From the IMG/VR virus record IMGVR_UViG_3300033153_008183, positions 16,918-80,917 of that record: a DNA stretch of 64,000 bases; one strand, given 5' to 3'. Positions 26,783-35,118 of the stretch are shown here, piece by piece (position 1 is the stretch's first letter; each line of letters starts with the position of its first letter). The notes below the pieces were generated by a model. That model was not told the DNA's origin and did no database searches. It was given only the letters and a program-made list of their open reading frames with translations. The DNA is from a virus. A program made the position numbers and the translations under genes.

Positions 26783-28113
26783 ACACGTACTCTTTTATAA
26801 ACGTTTTCAATAGAAGGATTATCATCCGCATCAAATAAATTAAAACGCATAACCTCAATCCCTCCAGCTTTATAAAATATTTCCTGGAAAGTAGTTCCAT
26901 CTATTATACGATCCCCTCCAGCCTCATCCCATAACAAACCAATTGCTTCACCGAAACTACCAGATAATATGTTATTTGCCAGTAAGCTACTCCATACTGC
27001 TGTACCCATAGTCTCTGATCCTGGGAATACACCCAATTTGATAACACTACAACCTACTTCAGTATTATCTGTGATCGCTGTATCTAATATTCCTGCTAAT
27101 CCTATAGTTCCTAATGTATTAGTAGTATCTAGCAGTGCAAACCCGCCGCCCCCACTATATGCAAAAGTAGCAAGCTTATCTGCATGATTCATTCCTATGG
27201 TTCCATATGCACCAGTGGCTTCTCTTACATTTAATTTTGTAGCTGTACCAGCACTCATATCAAATATACGAGATTCAATCCCATTCATAAATATTCCAGC
27301 TATTCCAACAATATTAACAGTAGCATCTGCTAATAGAGCTACATCACCACCCATTTTTACATCATCATAGTCACCATTTAATCCTGATAAACCATCCAAA
27401 AATGTCACATTCTTACAAACTACTTTACCAACTTGTAGTCCTGTTAATTTTACATTATTAAAATGTGATTTATCACAATTCTCACCAGCAAAATCAATAG
27501 TTTTTAAACCAATACTTGAAAAAGTAAAGTTCTTTAAAGTTCGTTCAAGAGTAATATCAGATAATGCCATTATATCAAATATGTCGTTTGCTTCTGCAAA
27601 ATCTACTCCATCTGCTGTAACATTGAATGGACTACCAGCTGAACCATCTCCACCAGGACCTGCTTTTTCATCAATGAAGACATACTGCTTCATATATCTG
27701 AGTTTATCTAATGTTGCGGATTCTTTACTGGTTAATCCTGATACACCAGTCTCTACACGTTGCAAACCTGCAGAATTACTAGGAACAACGCTTACTCCAT
27801 TTACAACCATAATATCTACAATATTATTATTACTTCCTATAAGATTAACTCTTGTAGCAGAAGTGGAAAACGCTACTGTGTAACCATCAACCACTTTGTC
27901 AAAACCTGCATAGTCCGCACCAGCAAAATCTAATTCTGGATTCTTATGATTTAATATTTGAGGAGCCCATAATCCGTCAATAAAACTTGCTTCAAGTCTA
28001 CGGATTTCGATTAAAAAATTCTGCATGAACAAGTTATATGTAGTTCCCGACACCAGAGTCATATCTGATGTCGGAATAAATACTACTTTCGTAAACCAAT
28101 TAACGGTGTACAT
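26779..28113 (-). CDS. Virion appendage protein with beta-helix-like region (444 residues)
   Basis: The N-terminal ~170 residues (YTVNWFTKVVFIPTSDMTLV, TTYNLFMQNFLIEIRRLEAS, NPELDFAGADYAGFDKVVDG) recall structural proteins of large marine-type phages. Residues of about 190-330 carry short repeated strands (LKTIDFAGENCDKSHFNNVK, VVCKNVTFLDGLSGLNGD) suggesting a beta-solenoid. The C-terminal part ends in GGIEVMRFNLFDADDNP, a motif often seen at the end of such appendages. No enzyme is apparent. Confidence 0.6.
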   Translation of the reverse strand: MYTVNWFTKVVFIPTSDMTLVSGTTYNLFMQNFLIEIRRLEASFIDGLWAPQILNHKNPELDFAGADYAGFDKVVDGYTVAFSTSATRVNLIGSNNNIVDIMVVNGVSVVPSNSAGLQRVETGVSGLTSKESATLDKLRYMKQYVFIDEKAGPGGDGSAGSPFNVTADGVDFAEANDIFDIMALSDITLERTLKNFTFSSIGLKTIDFAGENCDKSHFNNVKLTGLQVGKVVCKNVTFLDGLSGLNGDYDDVKMGGDVALLADATVNIVGIAGIFMNGIESRIFDMSAGTATKLNVREATGAYGTIGMNHADKLATFAYSGGGGFALLDTTNTLGTIGLAGILDTAITDNTEVGCSVIKLGVFPGSETMGTAVWSSLLANNILSGSFGEAIGLLWDEAGGDRIIDGTTFQEIFYKAGGIEVMRFNLFDADDNPSIENVYKRVRV

Positions 28114-28122
28114 GCTGCCACC

Positions 28123-29883
28123 TTATGATTCATCATCTAATACTACTGTAAGTGATAGACCATTTGATCCTATTGTACCAGAAATAGGAACTGGCTTGTC
28201 TGGATTTGCTGGATCACCATGTCTAACCCACCCTATTACATCCATATCTGCAAGGTAAACATAACTGTTGCTTACTGTTTTGGTTGTACCGCCACCTGTT
28301 GCAGAGGCATAAAGTACAGTAACAAATACTGGATCACCTGCTGTATAAGTAGTTGTTAGTCCTCCTGGATGATCAGTCACATCAAGTGTAAATGTAGCTC
28401 CTGTCCAAGAGCTATAATGATACATTTCATAAGTCGTACCACCACCAGTTGTATCCTTAACCAAAAACCAACCATCTTGAGGTCTATCAGAACGTATTGC
28501 TGTTCCCACAACAAAGTCTGGATCACCTACACCATTACCAGCACCAACTGTATTTGTAGTATAATCTGGAGCGTTTAAAGCTCCATCTTTTTCTGTGAGG
28601 AAAACATGAGGATCATCACCAGCTAAGCCTGTTTCAACAGTAACAAGCATAGTTACATTCTGTGGTACAACTGGAGTTTCACCATCAAGAGAAGTTACTG
28701 AATCGCCAAAAGTAAGTTCATTGGCAATAATACCAATACCAAATGCTGCAATCCAATTTGACCCTGTGAATAAACCAAGGTGATTTGGATTAGTTGTTAT
28801 ACTATCTGGTGTTCCAGATACCGTTCCAGTCGCTGCACCATCACCAGTAATTTCAATAGTGTCGTCTGGAAATACACCAGTGTTCAAGTGTAGAATAAGT
28901 CGTGCAGTAGAACCTCCAGCTGTATCGTCAACACCAACTAAATTACCTGTGCCTTCTGTAACTCCTGTTCCCCAAGAAAGAGTTTCATTCTGAACCCATG
29001 TCCCAGCCCCGGAACCAATAACACAATCATAAAGTCTACCAGTCCAAAGATTACCATCAACTCCGTAAAGAGTTTCGGAAGTTCCATCTACAAGTAAAGA
29101 TTTCACAAACTCAGAAAGAGCTTTTTTACCTAAAGCATTATGACTCCACTCACCTAAGAAGACCTTATCTCCATTACCATCAACATCAATAAGCTTATAC
29201 CCTTCCGATGGAGTAATGGCGTAACCTTCAACGGTTGCCTGTAAAGTTGTATTCTGTGGATCGTTCGCTGTAATAATAGCCGCTGAAGCTTCACCTACAC
29301 CAAGAGTTACTTCCCAAACTGCATAAGTATCATACCAGGTACTTGCCTTTATGTTGATTACTTTATTATCAGTATCAACACCCCCCACACGACCTTTTAC
29401 GAGAATTCTCATAAGGGTTTTTGCAGGATTCGTAACATTCTTACCAGTTCCCCAGTGAGAAGTTAGCTCTATGTGATTCTGAATAACCTTCAAAGGTGTT
29501 GCAAGGTTTACTGCACCTTCGACATTTACACCGTAGTATCCATCATCACCATTGTTTTGCTCTACAGAACCACCAAACAAGTACGTAGCAACCTCATCAG
29601 TAATAGTATAATTTACAGTGTAATCTGTAGTGTGATCCAATAGAGTAATAATCGTACCAAGTGCTTCTGAAGTTGAAGGATTAGGTTTTGAAAAGTTTAT
29701 TTCATCGTCACCCGAAATAGCAAAATCCCATGCTATTTTCTGTAATGACCTATGTAACCACCAGACATGGAATGTATCTGTTCCCGATATGTATGTTATT
29801 GCTCCTGTTGCTGCTATTTTAAATTGTGCTAAAAAAGCTGTTACTGCTCCTGCTGCTGCTGCATCTCTGTCATAAACTGCCAT
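28123..29883 (-). CDS. Large virion appendage protein (586 residues)
   Basis: It opens MAVYDRDAAAAGAVTAFLAQ and is beta-rich throughout, with TLMRILVKGRVGGVDTDNKV and WYDTYAVWEVTLGVGEASAA. The last ~45 residues (DMDVIGWVRHGDPANP, then ISGTIGSNGLSLTVVL) match the end of the next protein upstream. That shared end may be a common assembly or attachment module. The start has a strong AGGGAGGATT ribosome site. Function is inferred from context. Confidence 0.6.
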   Translation of the reverse strand: MAVYDRDAAAAGAVTAFLAQFKIAATGAITYISGTDTFHVWWLHRSLQKIAWDFAISGDDEINFSKPNPSTSEALGTIITLLDHTTDYTVNYTITDEVATYLFGGSVEQNNGDDGYYGVNVEGAVNLATPLKVIQNHIELTSHWGTGKNVTNPAKTLMRILVKGRVGGVDTDNKVINIKASTWYDTYAVWEVTLGVGEASAAIITANDPQNTTLQATVEGYAITPSEGYKLIDVDGNGDKVFLGEWSHNALGKKALSEFVKSLLVDGTSETLYGVDGNLWTGRLYDCVIGSGAGTWVQNETLSWGTGVTEGTGNLVGVDDTAGGSTARLILHLNTGVFPDDTIEITGDGAATGTVSGTPDSITTNPNHLGLFTGSNWIAAFGIGIIANELTFGDSVTSLDGETPVVPQNVTMLVTVETGLAGDDPHVFLTEKDGALNAPDYTTNTVGAGNGVGDPDFVVGTAIRSDRPQDGWFLVKDTTGGGTTYEMYHYSSWTGATFTLDVTDHPGGLTTTYTAGDPVFVTVLYASATGGGTTKTVSNSYVYLADMDVIGWVRHGDPANPDKPVPISGTIGSNGLSLTVVLDDES

Positions 29884-29893
29884 ATAATCCTCC

Positions 29894-31456
29894 CTATATT
29901 GGCTCTAACTTAACTGTTAGATTAAATCCATTTGATGTAATTGTACCTGATATATCTTTAGGTGTATAATCTTCACCATTTATATCCCATTGTCTAACCC
30001 ATCCCACAACATCCAAATCCCCTAAAAAATTATAAGCTACACTTAATTCACCATTAGCATCTGTTTCATCATTAACAATTTGTGTTGAATGGTCACTCTT
30101 TTTTAACAGCATTATGTGTGAATACTGAATAGGTAAATCCGTAACAGCATCCAAAATCAAAAAATCTATAGAAACATCATTGCTTATAGTAATAATTCCT
30201 GCCCCTGCTTCATTTTTATGTCCTGCATCCGAACCATTAACCATTGAAGCAATAAGATCGTAAGAAGTATTTGAATATAGATCATAAGTAGATATTCCAT
30301 CTGCACCGGAAAATTTTATATTATCAAATATGAAAGTCTGATCTGCTACGGTTGGTACAATCTCTACACCAGACGTACCCGGAGCAATGATTTTTCCATT
30401 TTTAATTCCATGCCCAGGAATCATTCTAATACCGAAACCATCAGAACTAATTATATTAAAATTCTCAAACTTAATAGTGTCTGGAATAACTTCTGCACAA
30501 GAATCAAAAGTCGGATTTAATACCTCTTTATCTGTAGCTGCTGGTTGAAAAATAACTACCCCACAATCCTGAAAAATACATCCATAAATACCGAACTTAT
30601 CTATATTGGTATTAGACATATCAAACTGTACTTTAACTATACCTCCAGATTTAAAAGCACACCCCTTTATTCCATCTAAACCTGACTTCTCTCCAAAGTA
30701 TATTTCTGTTGTTCCCGTTCCTCCAACACCTTGTATCTTATGATAGCCATCTGCAACAAGATCATTTTCAAACTCTATCCATTTTGTTTTATCCGTGAAC
30801 CATAAATCACCTGTAGCACTGCTAAATAGAAAAGTTCCTTGTAAAAAATAAGTACTTCCAACCTTTCGTATCTGTCCAATTGATCCAGCAATGTCCTGTA
30901 CGAGAAGTTCTTCAAAATCATCTGGAGTACCAGAAGAACCACCGGTAATAACTATACCTCTTGAAGAAGCTGTATCATACCTGAGATCATCCCAAAAAGT
31001 ATTTGCAGCAAGTTTAGATTTCGCAATCCCTTTAAACCCAATACCTACTTTTACAATCGCTGTGATTGTTGGATCAGTACCATTATTTGCTGTGGGAGTA
31101 GAATCGGCATCAATGATAAATCTTTTCCATGCTCCTGAATTATTATCACTCCCTGCTACATACCAATAACCTTGATTACCAGAAGAATCTTCAAGACATA
31201 ATTGATAACCACCATTTGCCTGAATATCCATTGTCGGGCCAGTCAAACACATCAGGGCTGCCAGATAATGCCTACCTGTAAAATCAGCCTGAGTAATTGT
31301 CTTCCATATTAAATTAGTTTCTATATCAGTATCAACACCTATACACCCAGTACCTTCATACTTAAAATCTTCATCAAGGGTACCTACCAAACCGTCCATA
31401 GCATCGGTATCACAATCAAATATTTGTATAGAATTATTGACAACTGCTAAACTCAT
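29894..31456 (-). CDS. Large appendage protein with beta-helix middle (520 residues)
   Basis: Residues 1-170 form a jelly-roll-like domain (GYQLCLEDSSGNQGYWYVAG, NTFWDDLRYD), as in carbohydrate-binding modules. Residues of about 190-410 form a beta-helix with many short strands. A small Ig-like domain follows (DFLILDAVTDLPIQYSHIML), and the end is DLDVVGWVRQWDINGE, then ISGTITSNGFNLTVKL. That end matches the neighbouring 586-residue protein. The ATG is coupled (ATGA) to the SPOUT-like gene. Confidence 0.62.
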   Translation of the reverse strand: MSLAVVNNSIQIFDCDTDAMDGLVGTLDEDFKYEGTGCIGVDTDIETNLIWKTITQADFTGRHYLAALMCLTGPTMDIQANGGYQLCLEDSSGNQGYWYVAGSDNNSGAWKRFIIDADSTPTANNGTDPTITAIVKVGIGFKGIAKSKLAANTFWDDLRYDTASSRGIVITGGSSGTPDDFEELLVQDIAGSIGQIRKVGSTYFLQGTFLFSSATGDLWFTDKTKWIEFENDLVADGYHKIQGVGGTGTTEIYFGEKSGLDGIKGCAFKSGGIVKVQFDMSNTNIDKFGIYGCIFQDCGVVIFQPAATDKEVLNPTFDSCAEVIPDTIKFENFNIISSDGFGIRMIPGHGIKNGKIIAPGTSGVEIVPTVADQTFIFDNIKFSGADGISTYDLYSNTSYDLIASMVNGSDAGHKNEAGAGIITISNDVSIDFLILDAVTDLPIQYSHIMLLKKSDHSTQIVNDETDANGELSVAYNFLGDLDVVGWVRQWDINGEDYTPKDISGTITSNGFNLTVKLEPI

Positions 31457-31902
31457 GTATTATACCTCGCAGCAAGCATAATTCCTAAAACTACATGCGA
31501 CCATAAAGGAATCGAAACTGGAGTATCTATTGTAATTAAATCTGGATCAGTAAATAAACTCATATTTACCTGTGAATAATCAGAACCGATTACATATGTG
31601 ACATTATCTTCGTGATGAATATAATCCCTGATATTTGTAAACTCTTCCTCTGGATAATTATCTGCTTTTTCAAGCACTACAAATGTTTGTCCTGAATGTT
31701 CTGCAAGACACGCCTCAAGAGTAGGATATGTATTAAACTCTATTTCAGCATCAGCCCATCCTATGTCCTCGTTTGTAATTACATCCAAAATATTTAAACC
31801 AAAGGCTTTCATTGTAAGTGTGTAAAATTTCATTACAGTACGAATTCTATCCGGATCATTTATCCATGCTGCGTTATCCCAATGAACTATTACCCCAATC
31901 AT
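31453..31902 (-). CDS. Small SPOUT/SpoU-like fold protein
   Basis: The 149-residue protein shows a TrmH/SpoU-like order of motifs. NDPDRIRTVMKFYTLTMKAF fits dP-N-R-a--afG, VVLE and VTYVIGSDYSQ fit the lvlGsE-G segment, and VSIPLWSHVVLGIMLAARY fits the v-IP---sLNvs-A knot helix. The catalytic-site asparagine of SpoU is not obvious (W-S-H replaces S-L-N). It may therefore be a binding-only or altered knot. A GGAGGTG ribosome site precedes it. This is pattern recognition only. Confidence 0.4.
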   Translation of the reverse strand: MIGVIVHWDNAAWINDPDRIRTVMKFYTLTMKAFGLNILDVITNEDIGWADAEIEFNTYPTLEACLAEHSGQTFVVLEKADNYPEEEFTNIRDYIHHEDNVTYVIGSDYSQVNMSLFTDPDLITIDTPVSIPLWSHVVLGIMLAARYNT

Positions 31903-32327
31903 TTTTCACCTCCAAAATAATAGTCTATTACAATATAAGTTGTTTCAGCAACTATAACTGCAGTTAAACCCATTATAGCATACTTCATAATTTTAATCTG
32001 TAACTGTTGCTTGTCGTAAAAACTCTGCAAAGTCGTCAGAGATACTCCCATATCCTTTGATATATTCTTCTGTTTTCTCACTTCCTGCTGTGATACTGTC
32101 AATGATGTGTTCAAGTTCGAAATTGTCCTCTTCGAGTTCCTTACTGTATCCTTTGCTTTTACTAAGTTCACTCTCAACAGTTGCATTTGATCTAATAAGC
32201 TGGATTCGTTGCCCCTGTAACGTTGCAATAATAGCGTCAGACTTACTTTCTCCTGCGAAGATAAGCCAAACAAGACCGACGATAATGATAATAAGAACAC
32301 CAATAATACCAATTTCTTTGCCCACAT
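31899..32327 (-). CDS. Spanin-like protein A (signal peptide, coiled coil, C-terminal membrane helix)
   Basis: The 142-residue protein starts MWAKKLVLLVFLLSLSSVLF, a signal-peptide-like segment without a lipobox cysteine. A coiled coil follows (VKAKDTVRNSKRTISNLNTS), and a membrane helix at about 115-137 ends it. The ATG has a GAGGTGAATA ribosome site. It overlaps the next listed gene over almost its whole length in another frame. Together with holin and lysin genes upstream it should belong to the lysis cassette, most likely envelope fusion. Confidence 0.6.
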   Translation of the reverse strand: MWAKKLVLLVFLLSLSSVLFGLSSQEKVSLTLLLQRYRGNESSLLDQMQLLRVNLVKAKDTVRNSKRTISNLNTSLTVSQQEVRKQKNISKDMGVSLTTLQSFYDKQQLQIKIMKYAIMGLTAVIVAETTYIVIDYYFGGEK

Positions 32328-32334
32328 TATTCAC
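31993..32334 (-). CDS. Spanin-like protein B (N-terminal anchor, coiled coil)
   Basis: The 113-residue frame starts at GTG 32334, 2 bases after the holin stop (TGAG GTG). It has one N-terminal membrane helix (IGIIGVLIIIIVGLVWLIFA), a periplasmic coiled coil (SELSKSKGYSKELEEDNFEL) and a short end. This is the layout of an inner-membrane spanin such as Rz. It is nested in the other spanin-like gene, a pattern known from Rz/Rz1. The ribosome site (AAGAAG) is modest. Confidence 0.6.
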   Translation of the reverse strand: MNNVGKEIGIIGVLIIIIVGLVWLIFAGESKSDAIIATLQGQRIQLIRSNATVESELSKSKGYSKELEEDNFELEHIIDSITAGSEKTEEYIKGYGSISDDFAEFLRQATVTD

Positions 32335-32335
32335 C

Positions 32336-32569
32336 TCACTTCTTCAAATCCTTTATAAATGTCAAAGCTTCTCTACCAAATACCACAATCAATACAATAA
32401 AAATCCACACATACACTATCCCACTTTCAGGAATATGATCATTCGTGATCATACTGTAAGTGATATACAGTACAATTCCCTTAATTCCCAAAAGTTTAGA
32501 AATTGCATTGACTACCCTTGTCGGGAGATACTTTATAGCATCCCAAAATGTCATATCTTTATAATCCAT
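32336..32569 (-). CDS. Holin-like protein
   Basis: A 77-residue protein with two hydrophobic segments (GIKGIVLYITYSMI and IVYVWIFIVLIVVFG) and a basic end (TFIKDLKK). Its start overlaps the stop of the L,D-transpeptidase gene (TAATG) and its stop is next to the spanin-like starts. Size, topology and neighbours fit a class II holin. Confidence 0.7.
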   Translation of the reverse strand: MDYKDMTFWDAIKYLPTRVVNAISKLLGIKGIVLYITYSMITNDHIPESGIVYVWIFIVLIVVFGREALTFIKDLKK

Positions 32570-33063
32570 TATAATACCTCCAAATACACAGGATCACCAT
32601 GCCGTAACTCTGGTTCTATGATTCGAGCTATAGAAGCCATTTGCTCATCAGTATCCCCACCTCTAATACAACCTAACGTGTGTTTATATTTATGAGTATG
32701 ATGAATATGATATTGTGTGTCTGTTTGAATTTCTCCTGTAGGATGCCAATAATTCCCTTCTCTATCTAAATCCCATATGAATACTTTTCTTTTCATTGTC
32801 GTTTTTATTTTTACATAACCGAACTCTTCTATTTCTTCCGGATCTTTTAACCATTCAATAGCTGTTATTTCAAAAATTCCCGAAGGTGCTTGCCTGGGAT
32901 AATATGGTTTACGATGTCCTTTTTCCGGATATGTATAAACAATCTCATTTTTTTTACGTTTTCCATTTAATTCTTGACGTACTTTACAAGTTGCAGGGTA
33001 TCGTTCTATTTCAACAGTACCATTCATGATTATGATTTCTGACCATGTAAATATGACTCTCAT
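32569..33063 (-). CDS. L,D-transpeptidase-type lysin
   Basis: The start is the ATG at 33063 (TGATG overlap, GGGGG before it); 164 residues. The catalytic motif HIHHTHKYKHTLGCIRGG at about 119-136 fits the YkuD/DUF5675-type pattern of a histidine followed by S/T-x-G-C-x-R. Upstream APSGIFEITAIEWL fits the domain's core strands. It should cut or exchange peptide bonds in peptidoglycan. Its place between XhlA-like, holin and spanin genes points to an endolysin role. No signal peptide is seen, so a holin must release it. Confidence 0.75.
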   Translation of the reverse strand: MRVIFTWSEIIIMNGTVEIERYPATCKVRQELNGKRKKNEIVYTYPEKGHRKPYYPRQAPSGIFEITAIEWLKDPEEIEEFGYVKIKTTMKRKVFIWDLDREGNYWHPTGEIQTDTQYHIHHTHKYKHTLGCIRGGDTDEQMASIARIIEPELRHGDPVYLEVL

Positions 33064-33446
33064 CACATACCCCCTACCTTACCCCAGATAAGAACCATTT
33101 GAACTATCCCATAAATCATAGCAGGTGTCAAAAAACCAATAGCTATAAATAAAACATTTATTTTTGTATTTATAGTTTCTTGTTTACTATCATTTTTATA
33201 CAATTCGGCAATAGAACCTTTATTCCTTTGTACCTCACCATTGATGAGCTCAATTTGAGCCTCTAATTTTTCATCACGTAATAACTGCTCACGTTTCATG
33301 TGTTCAATCTCCAATTTTAAAAGCTCAGTATTACCTTTCATTTGCCCGGTAGTTTCCTGTGACATAAGTTTTAAATCAGAAATTTCTTTTTCTATTTCAT
33401 TAAGTTTATCAAGTATTAGTTTTTCAGTAGTGCTGTCTATTGCCAT
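33063..33446 (-). CDS. XhlA-like coiled-coil membrane protein
   Basis: A 127-residue protein with a long coiled coil (LDKLNEIEKEISDLKLMSQE, LEIEHMKREQLLRDEKLEAQ) and one C-terminal membrane helix (INVLFIAIGFLTPAMIYGIV). This is the shape of haemolysin XhlA-type proteins that assist lysis. A GGGG ribosome site precedes the ATG, and it is the first gene of the lysis cassette. Confidence 0.65.
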   Translation of the reverse strand: MAIDSTTEKLILDKLNEIEKEISDLKLMSQETTGQMKGNTELLKLEIEHMKREQLLRDEKLEAQIELINGEVQRNKGSIAELYKNDSKQETINTKINVLFIAIGFLTPAMIYGIVQMVLIWGKVGGM

Positions 33447-33505
33447 TTGTAACCCCTTTTAAGTCAGTTAAAAAAGAGTATAACTCAGAAATTCACAGGC
33501 GTCAA

Positions 33506-34462
33506 TTATCTACTTAATAACTCTTTATCAGCTGCTTGTACTAAAGACAGGAATATTGGAGAACCTGTGCATCTACAATTATTTGCACGTCCAACGTGTT
33601 CTGGCTCCTCTCTACCCTGAATTTTCCTCCAACTTTTACCACCATTTGTAGAAATTTTGCCATCTGACCATCTTCGCCAAACTCCATTCATCTTATAATG
33701 AGAATACTTAGATTTTGGATAAAGCCCCCTGGGATTACCACGAACTTTCTTATCCCCTTTGGTATACCACTCATAAGCTTCAATACCAGCTTCCTCAGCC
33801 ATAGTTTGTTGTAATCTGGAACTTAAATCTCCTGTAGAATCTCTGGCAATATAATCAGCCTGAGTCGAAGTCAATCTGTCATTTTGAATCTCTATTTTAT
33901 CACTGATAACATCCCAACTATCATCATTAGAAACACCATCTGTGATAATTTTATTTATTTTCTTAGCATGAAGAGTAGAATAATCTCTCAATCGATCAAG
34001 ATTATCAGCAGCCCATTCTGCAACCACTTCCCTTTCAGCTTCTGTTTCAAAAATAGTAACATCTACACCAGTAGCCTGTCTGACAAACTTACTCCATTGG
34101 CTTTTACTTTGTTTTGAAATGGAATCAGCTATATTATTCAAAAAAGTAGAATCAGGAAAAGCAGCTAATCCAATCCGGGTAATTGCTCCTTTGATTTCAA
34201 TTATACCATCCTGGTGTAAGACTGCCTCTGAATCTTGTCTCAGACGCTGTAAATACCACTTCTTAGCCTCTTCCAACATAGGAATGGTCACATATAAGGC
34301 TAAAGCAGATCGGAGAAGCCTGCGGTATCGTATTTCCTGAATGTATGGATACTGCCAATTTAATTTTCTGCCTAATTGAGAAGAACGTTCCCTGGCCTTA
34401 ACACTTAATCTCCCTCTCCGGGAAAAAATATAAGGGTAGAGGTACGATTCTCTAACTTTCAT
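33506..34462 (-). CDS. Head morphogenesis protein (Mu gpF-like)
   Basis: The start at ATG 34462 (MKVRESYLYPYIFSR) shares ATGA with the HNH gene; 318 residues. The C-terminal part holds the Mu gpF-type domain: STQADYIARDSTGDLSSRLQ and then EPEHVGRANNCRCTGSPIF, with the typical C-x-C. It is a minor head protein encoded after the portal, as usual, apart from the inserted endonuclease. Confidence 0.85.
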   Translation of the reverse strand: MKVRESYLYPYIFSRRGRLSVKARERSSQLGRKLNWQYPYIQEIRYRRLLRSALALYVTIPMLEEAKKWYLQRLRQDSEAVLHQDGIIEIKGAITRIGLAAFPDSTFLNNIADSISKQSKSQWSKFVRQATGVDVTIFETEAEREVVAEWAADNLDRLRDYSTLHAKKINKIITDGVSNDDSWDVISDKIEIQNDRLTSTQADYIARDSTGDLSSRLQQTMAEEAGIEAYEWYTKGDKKVRGNPRGLYPKSKYSHYKMNGVWRRWSDGKISTNGGKSWRKIQGREEPEHVGRANNCRCTGSPIFLSLVQAADKELLSR

Positions 34463-35118
34463 GCTTCTTTCCAAGATTTATTATAAACTACATCCTCTAA
34501 TGTTGATAATTTTAAATTATAAATTTTACATAGATCTTTAATTGAATATTTTTTCATAGCGAACAATCTCCTAAGAGATCTCACAGTAAACCAATTTAAT
34601 ACATTATTCCTTCTATTCTGTTGATTCACAGCATTTGTTACCCATCTACAATTATCCGGAGTATAATCTTCATTATTTTTTTCACGATCAATTTGTGCTT
34701 TCTTAAATGGTTTTGGTCCCATGTCTTCATAGAAGTTCTTAAATGAATGTAACCAACGCTCACAAACTTTAATTCCTCTGCCCCCATAATTATGATATTC
34801 TTTGTTATTAGGATTATAGCAACGAGCTTTCATACCAGCCCACACTTTATGTTCTAAAGTATCTGACATACCATGTCTTTCTGCTTTTATAACCATAGGA
34901 TCACCATGTCTTAAAAATCTCAAATAATGAGATTTGCAGAATCCTTTTATCTTAGTTTTGTTTAAACACCCTACTACAGAACACATTACATCAGGTGCTT
35001 TAGCAATATGTTTCACTATTAAAGGATCCCCATTGTTTCTGAACCTATTATAATGTTTACTACAATACCCCAATCCATAATGTTTGATTGTACAACCGTC
35101 TACTTTACACACTCTCAT
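34459..35118 (-). CDS. HNH-type homing endonuclease with duplicated zinc fingers
   Basis: A 219-residue protein. Two N-terminal fingers repeat: C-VDGC--HYGLGYCSKHYNRF--NGDP and CSVVGC...GFCKSHYLRFLRHGDP. Then come KARCYNPNNKEYHNYGGRGI and a late IDREKNNEDYTPDNCRWVTN block, typical of phage HNH nucleases. A short HTH-like tail (MKKYSIKDLCKIYNLKLSTL) closes it. It is a free-standing mobile gene inserted between portal and gpF, overlapping the portal by 14 bases. Confidence 0.85.
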   Translation of the reverse strand: MRVCKVDGCTIKHYGLGYCSKHYNRFRNNGDPLIVKHIAKAPDVMCSVVGCLNKTKIKGFCKSHYLRFLRHGDPMVIKAERHGMSDTLEHKVWAGMKARCYNPNNKEYHNYGGRGIKVCERWLHSFKNFYEDMGPKPFKKAQIDREKNNEDYTPDNCRWVTNAVNQQNRRNNVLNWFTVRSLRRLFAMKKYSIKDLCKIYNLKLSTLEDVVYNKSWKEA

